From: Malania oleifera
Lineage: Eukaryota; Streptophyta; Magnoliopsida; Santalales; Ximeniaceae
Direction: 5' to 3'
DNA: 64,000 nucleotides
NCBI RefSeq assembly: GCF_029873635.1
Contig: NC_080428.1
Location: forward strand, 68,753,601-68,817,600
Part shown: in pieces, positions 58,641 through 64,000 of the stretch
Layout: each line of letters begins with the position of its first letter
Position numbering within the stretch: the stretch's first letter is position 1
Made by a program: the position numbers and the translations under genes
The notes under the pieces: model-generated
Database searches by the model: none
What the model saw: the letters and a program-made list of their open reading frames with translations, nothing else
What the model was told of the DNA's origin: nothing

Positions 58641-59771
58641 TGTAACGCCCCGAATCCTTAAACCCGGGTCCGATGCGTTATACCTGATAAAATCTCTGAT
58701 AATCCATAATCAACATATACGCAGCGGAAAACATAAATATAATCTCCCAATTATATAATACTAGAGTTTTCTAAATCCATCTACCAACCATAATAAATTA
58801 ATCATCCACCTGTTTTCAAATATATACATATCTCCAAACATTATTCAGTATTCATAATACCAGTATGTTTCACAACCTTTCATAATATCTAGAAGACTTA
58901 AAATACAAAACATAAAACATAACATATACAACTCAAAATATATCCTTTTCTTTTTCTATTTCCCAATAATGCTATAAAAACCTTCAACTCTCTAAGCTCG
59001 ATCTCGAGGAAATCCTGAAAAAGAAATACATTCATATTCGGGTGAGACACATCTCAATAAGGGAAGAAACAATATATTAAACTCAGCGTGTGGCCATCAT
59101 GAGATTATATATATCATTTTATAATATTTGCAAATCATTAACATAATACTGAAAGTCATTTTTCTGAACCTAACAATCACATGCAAAGGTTTACCCACGA
59201 GATTACCCAAGGATAGGGATGATTACTCGCCCATACAAGTGGCACCCCTCTTCTCTGATACTTAGGTAACCCGAAGGTCACTACTGAAGCATACCAGAGC
59301 ATTCACCTTACTCAGTAAGCCCTCAAGTGTTAACTTGATCTCGTACTCACACATTCAACAACAGTTTACCAGTAAAGACCCTAAGGATAGGGAATTCTAC
59401 CCACCCATACAAGTAGGTTCCCTACGCCCTAGTGCGTTATGCAGCTACTGCCACATCTGAAGCTACTAGTGCACTCGCCTTACTCAGAAAGCCCACAGGC
59501 GAAGAGTATGCCTCGCCCAATCGTAACCTATTTTACATACATAGATACTTCTAATAACATAATACATCATTATTTCCATCGTTATTCAATCACTCACATT
59601 CTTTCATGTTCATAACTTAACATTTCCTTGTATTTCACTTTAAGTGACTCTTTCCCATTTGTATCATTCACATTTCACATTTCATTTCATTGCATTATCA
59701 TTCCTTGTCATTTCATTTCATAAAATTTTCATTTCATTCCTTTGTACTACAACCGCTCTTTAGCCGTCATT

Positions 59772-59910
59772 AGTTAGTCCACATAGAAATATGTTAGAAT
59801 GTGCTACAGTTAGTCCATATAGAAATGCGCTAGAATCTGCCATAGTCCACATAGAAATGCGCTAGAATCTGCTATAGTTAGTCCACATAGAAATGCGCTA
59901 GAATTTGCTA
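59772..59910 (-). repeat. ~36-bp tandem array, four units
   Basis: The 'agtccacatagaaatgcgct' and 'agaatctgctat' unit repeats four times with small length changes, inside the solo LTR. Confidence 0.85.
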
Positions 59911-60548
59911 ACCCGGCTTTCAGTTGTCGTACCTTTACATGGTTGCATTTAACATACACAGGCAACATTGTCCATATCATATTTTATTCTCATTGCTTTA
60001 CTTACTTAGCCTGCATCTCATACATTTAACATATAATTTGCACAAATTCTCATGCCAGACAATTTAGCAGTAAAATTCATAAATATTTCTCATAAAATAA
60101 GCCAACCCACATTTAACATTTATATACTCAAAATACGCTTCATTTCTTACATAATTCCTTAGAAAATTCCTTTCACTTTCGTTCGTTTACTTTCACACAT
60201 ACATAACTATATAAACAACCCTAAGCTCAGAAAACATAAATTTCATGGATGACATTTTAAACCCGCTTAAAAACATATATACATAAATAACACATGATCT
60301 TTTCTTTTTAATTCATGAAAAACCTGATTTAATATATAAATTCCCCCCTTACCTGATTTCTTGAACTACGCCGACAGTGCCTAAGCTGTTCCCACGACAA
60401 ATCTGGTCCAGTAAAAATGTTGGCAGTGGAACCAAGAATCTAACGGCACCTTCCGTTTCTCGATCCGCTGCAAATCCGTCGAGAAATTGAGAAAGGGAGA
60501 GAGACGAAGACGGACGCGCAGGAGAAAAAAAATATTCTAGGTTCTATA

Positions 60549-60573
60549 CTTCTTCTTCTTCTTCTTGAGTTAT

Positions 60574-60618
<45 letters not shown>
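60549..60618. repeat. (TTC)n and (TA)n microsatellites
   Basis: TTC units at 60549-60565, then TA repeats at 60577-60618. Confidence 0.95.
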
Positions 60619-60626
<8 letters not shown>

Positions 60627-60858
60627 TAAAAACATATAAATATCATATATTTAATTTCATTAATTCAATTAAATAATGATTAATTAATTTATTAATTCAA
60701 TTAAATAATATTTAATTAATTAATAATTAATCTAATTTTATTTTATTTCATCATTTTTTTCATACTAGTCTTTTTACCTGTTCATTTATTATTTTACTTA
60801 TTGTTATTTTTTTCTAATTGTTTTAATCATTTTAAAATTTTCGGGTCTTTACAAAGAA

Positions 60859-61231
60859 TATATAGCGGTTGCAATGACCCCGCCAATCTCTGATGCTCAG
60901 CTTTCACCTGTCGGCATATCAAACACTGTGCTACAAATTCAGCAATTTCTTTTCTCATTTCGCTCCACCAAAAAGATTCTCGAAGATCCCTATACATTTT
61001 AGTGTTACCAGGATGTACCGTATACAAGGATCAGTGCGCTTCTTCCAGAATTACTTTCTTAATCTCAGGGTCAGCAGGTACACATAACCTAGAATGGAAT
61101 CTCAAGGCCCCATCATCTGAGATACTAAAATCCTCCTCTAGACCATGCTGTACTTTCTTTATAAGCTCTACCATCTCTACATCACTCGTCTGTGCTACTT
61201 TAATTCTTTCCTGTAGAGTCGGTTGCAACAC
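60859..61231 (-). pseudogene. Chromovirus integrase zinc finger and upstream linker (minus copy)
   Basis: '[20 protein letters not shown]', 'EDFSISDDGALRFHSRLCV', then the HHCC finger: 'EEAH', 'LYTVHPGNTKMYRDLRES', 'FVAQCLICRQVKAEHQRL'. It ends at the solo LTR duplication within 'QPLYIL', and the core resumes at 58640 with 'LEWKWEHI'. Confidence 0.85.
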
Positions 61232-62780
61232 TAGGTTGACAATAAATGCATGATGATCACCCTTTACAAGTTATATCCCCAGTCTCTCCAGATCCATCTA
61301 AATTGGATGCTGGATCACCACTGTAGATACTAATACACCCACTGATTTTCGACTCAAGGCATCAACCACCACATTCGCCTTTCCTGAGTGGTAATTGATG
61401 GTGCAATCGTAATCCTTTATCAACTCCAACCATCTTCTCTGTCTCATGTTCAATTCTTTCTGCATGAAAAAGTATTTCAAGCTTTTGTGATCAGTAAAAA
61501 TCTCACACCTATCCCCATAAAGATAATGTCTTTAAATCTTTAGTGCATATACCACTACTGCTAACTCCAGATAACGGGTAGGGTATTTTTTCTCATATTC
61601 TTTCAACTATTGTGAGACATAAGCTATAACTCACCCCTGTTGCATTAGAATGCAACCAAGCCCTTTATGCAATGCATCACTATAAATCACGAAACCCACT
61701 TCACCTGAAGGTATCGTCAGCACCGGTGCAGTGATAAACCGCCGCTTCAACTCTTAGAAGCTTTGCTCATATTCATCAAACCACTCAAATTTTACCCCTT
61801 TCCTGGTCAATCTAGTCAACGAACCCGACAATTTAGAAAAACCATCCACAAACCTGTGGTAGTATCCAACCAATGCCAAGAGAATTCTAATTTCCTACAC
61901 ATTCTTCGGTCCCAGCCAATCTACTACAGCCTCAATCTTACTCGGGTCTACTGAGATACCACCCCTGGAGATCACATTTCCAAGGAAGGTAACTTGCTCT
62001 AGCCAAAACTTGCACTTCTTGAATTTCGCAAACATTTTCCATTCCCTCAGTACCTGAAGTACTACTCTCAGATGTTCCTTGTGCTCCTCTCGCCTCTTTT
62101 AATACACTAGTATGTCGTCGATAAACACTACCACAAAATGATCTAAATACTGGTGGAATACCCGGTTCATCAAATTCATAAACACTGCAGGAGCATTTGT
62201 TAATCCAAATGGTATAACCAAGAATTCATAATGGCCATACTGAGTTCTGAACTCCGTTTTAGAAACATCCTCTGCTCTAACTTTTACCTGATGATACCCA
62301 AACCATAAATCTATCTTTCGAGAAAACTTGTGTCCCCTGTAGCTGATCAAACAAATCGTCAATGTGGGGAAACCAGTATTTATTCTTGATAGTCACTTTG
62401 TTAATTTCTTGGTCATCAATGCACATTCTCATCGACCCGTATTTCTTTTTCAAAAATAATACCGGCACTCCCCAGGGCGACACAATGGGCTGAATAAATC
62501 CCCTGTCTAACAATTCCTACAACTGGTCCTTTAATTCTTTTAATTCTGTCGGTGCCATTCTGTACGACTCTTTTTAAATCAGCGTTGTCCCCAGTACTAG
62601 ATCAATAGAAAACCTTATCTCATGATCATGAGGTACTCCCAGAAAATCCTGGGAGAAAATATCAGGAAAATCCCTCACCACTAGGATATCCTCTAATATA
62701 AACTCTCCTTCTGATACCACCTTTACAGAAGCCATATAACCCTGACAACCCTCTAGGGGCAAACGCCTCGCCTGAATGGC
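61232..62780 (-). pseudogene. Chromovirus reverse transcriptase and RNase H (minus copy)
   Basis: Reverse transcriptase: 'FPDIFSQDFLGVPHDHEI', TAG at 62517-62519 (before ELLDRGF), '[20 protein letters not shown]', a frameshift near 62320, '[20 protein letters not shown]', '[12 protein letters not shown]' with catalytic IDD at 62114-62122. RNase H: 'SDALHKGLGCILMQQG', TAG at 61607-61609 (before LKEYEKKYPTRY), '[18 protein letters not shown]' and '[17 protein letters not shown]'. Both TAGs named here match codons that are also TAG in the plus-strand copy (49194 and 50102). Retains most catalytic residues but is broken by stops and shifts. Confidence 0.85.
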
Positions 62781-62794
62781 AGATAAGAATTATT

Positions 62795-62807
62795 GGGGGG
62801 GGGGGGG
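62795..62807. repeat. G13 homopolymer in the pol pseudogene
   Basis: Thirteen consecutive G on the plus strand (C on the coding strand) between protease and reverse transcriptase. It reads as a Pro run and probably shifts the frame. Confidence 0.95.
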
Positions 62808-62849
62808 TATGCACACAAGACTCCACAAACCTGTACTCCTGTCCCCTGG

Positions 62850-63200
62850 AGTTCTGAACACTACCTCTTTCTAATAATAATCAATACTGGCATAGTGAGT
62901 AGCTAGCCAGTCCATACCCAATATCACCTCAAATCCATGCATATCGAAGACTTCCAAATCAGTTAATAAAGACCTCTCCTGAATGCACACTGGACAGTTA
63001 CTAAGTACTTTATCACATAACCCCATAGCCCCTGTTGGCGTAGCTACTGAAAAAATGACACCCAACTGGTGTGTTTCATAAAATTTAACAAACTCCCAGG
63101 CGATAAAAGAATGAGTTGCCCCTGAATCAAATAAAGCGATAGCTATAAATGGTAGAATTGAAACTGTACCTATCACCACATCTCCCGCTGCCTCTGCATC
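62850..63200 (-). pseudogene. Chromovirus protease (minus copy)
   Basis: 'AIALFDSGATHSFIAWEFVK' with the aspartic protease DSG at about 63124-63132, then 'VATPTGAMGLCDKVLSNCPV' and 'DMHGFEVILGMDWLATHYAS', the usual retropepsin tail. One clean frame from 63179 to 62871 with a stop near 62871. Confidence 0.85.
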
Positions 63201-64000
63201 CCCTGGTGTTAGTGCGTAGACTTGAGCTGGGGAAATATTCCTCTATTGTCCGCCTCGAGGTGCCTAATAACCTCCTTGATATGGTCTAGGAGTAGGTGCG
63301 GCAACTAGTGGTGCATGACAATCCCTTGCCATATGCCCGGACTGATAACACCGATAACATATCACCTCCCTAACCCGATATTCTTTTGGGTGTCTCCTGT
63401 AGCATATAAGACAAGGAGGGGGCATCTGACCTCCTTGTATAGCCTAATCTTTCATTGCATGTCTCCATCCACCCCTGCTGTCCTTCCTTCTCTAAGGCCC
63501 TCGACTGGACCCTGCCTGAACATTTGAAGGCACGGGCCTCTTCCCCATACTCTGTGCTGCGGTGCCTCTCTGAAGGCCACCCTCAATTACTGCAACCTTG
63601 TCTACTACCTCTACAAATGTCTGAGCCCGAAAGGTTATAACGTGCTCAAACAAATTCTGCCTCAGACCCTCCTAAAACTTCCTTGCTGTCCTCTCCTCAT
63701 CAGGTACTAAATACGGAGCAAACCGAGACAGCTCAATAAATCTCACTGCATACTGTTGTATTGTCATTCGTCCCGACGTTAGATGCAGAAACTCTGCTGT
63801 CTTCGCACTCCTAACTATAGCGGGAAAGTACCTCTCGAAGAAAATCTCCCTGAAGCGCCTCCATGTCACCGCTATAGGGTCCGGTCTCTGCTCCTCCAAC
63901 AGTTTTGCCGATCTCCACCAGCGCTTTGCCTCCCCTTTCAACTTAAACGTCGCAAATAACACTTTTTGCTCATCTGTACATGGCAAAATTGCCAGCATGT
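63201..64000 (-). pseudogene. Chromovirus gag, 3' part (minus copy, continues past the window)
   Basis: 'LFATFKLKGEAKRWWRSAKL', 'TWRRFREIFFERYFPAIVRS', 'YAVRFIELSRFAPYLVPDE', then TAG at about 63670. The CCHC knuckle CYRCYQSGHMARDC lies at 63318-63359. TAGs at 63264-63266 and 63243-63245 interrupt 'GGY-APRGGQ-RN', exactly as in the plus-strand copy. The start of gag and the 5' LTR lie beyond 64000. Confidence 0.87.

Larger units (their letters stand above)
58641..60853 (-). mobile_element. Gypsy solo LTR splitting the minus-strand integrase, TSD AAGAA
   Basis: 2213 bp, TGTAACGCCCC to GGGTCTTTACA on the plus strand, flanked by exact AAGAA at 58636-58640 and 60854-60858. Minus orientation follows from family similarity to 54687-57328 around 59180-59500. 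It contains a ~170-bp tandem duplication (59180-59500), four ~36-bp units of 'agttagtccacatagaaatg' (59772-59910), and (TTC)n plus (TA)n at 60549-60618. The ACGGTACCGT palindrome was not found here. Confidence 0.88.

Overview
The window looks like AT-rich, repeat-dominated nuclear DNA of a flowering plant, probably a eudicot. The signs are Ty3/gypsy and Ty1/copia retrotransposons of plant lineages with initiator-tRNA-Met primer sites, long diverged LTRs, many (TA)n microsatellites, and one small intronless plant-type gene with a TATA box. No RNA gene, CRISPR array, bacterial operon or organelle insert was found.

Layout. 1-2705: the 3' end of a plus-strand Tat-like Ty3/gypsy element with an antisense extra ORF, three successive tandem arrays, a polypurine tract and the 3' LTR. 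3522-5588: solo gypsy LTR. 5594-9120: AT-rich intergenic DNA with two GC-richer islands. 9121-9618 (minus): the only credible host gene, a 165-residue acidic, probably nuclear protein, with its TATA box at 9714-9721. 10192-18000: diverged local duplications carrying a copia-type solo LTR (10889-12919) and a fragment of another LTR family. 18000-25943: mostly AT-rich intergenic DNA with minisatellites, a repeat unit flanked by direct repeats and a perfect 46-bp inverted repeat. 25944-27919: gypsy LTR remnant. 28503-34975: decayed Ty1/copia element split by a gypsy solo LTR (30356-32542). 34972-35410: duplicated copia gag fragment. 36470-39284: Ogre-like LTR. 39696-40307 (minus): copia gag fragment.

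40365-54687 is a four-level nest: a minus-strand gypsy LTR is split by a copia-type solo LTR, which is split by a full-length Tekay/Del-like chromovirus (42833-54097), whose pol is split by another solo LTR (46683-48952). The three inner levels have matching 5-bp target-site duplications, so the order of insertion can be read directly. From 54687 to the window end lies a second, minus-strand chromovirus, again split by a solo LTR (58641-60853).

All retroelement coding regions are dead, mainly through TAG stops where related elements have CAG (Gln). At least four of these TAGs sit at the same codons in two separate chromovirus copies. The gypsy LTRs are diverged but share clustered CGTCGACG dyads before the TATA box and a perfect ACGGTACCGT palindrome about 1.2-1.5 kb into the LTR. 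The copia-type LTRs independently carry GGTCGACC arrays. I found no new protein-coding system. The most interesting signals are regulatory or structural ones in LTRs and the record of mutation and nesting.
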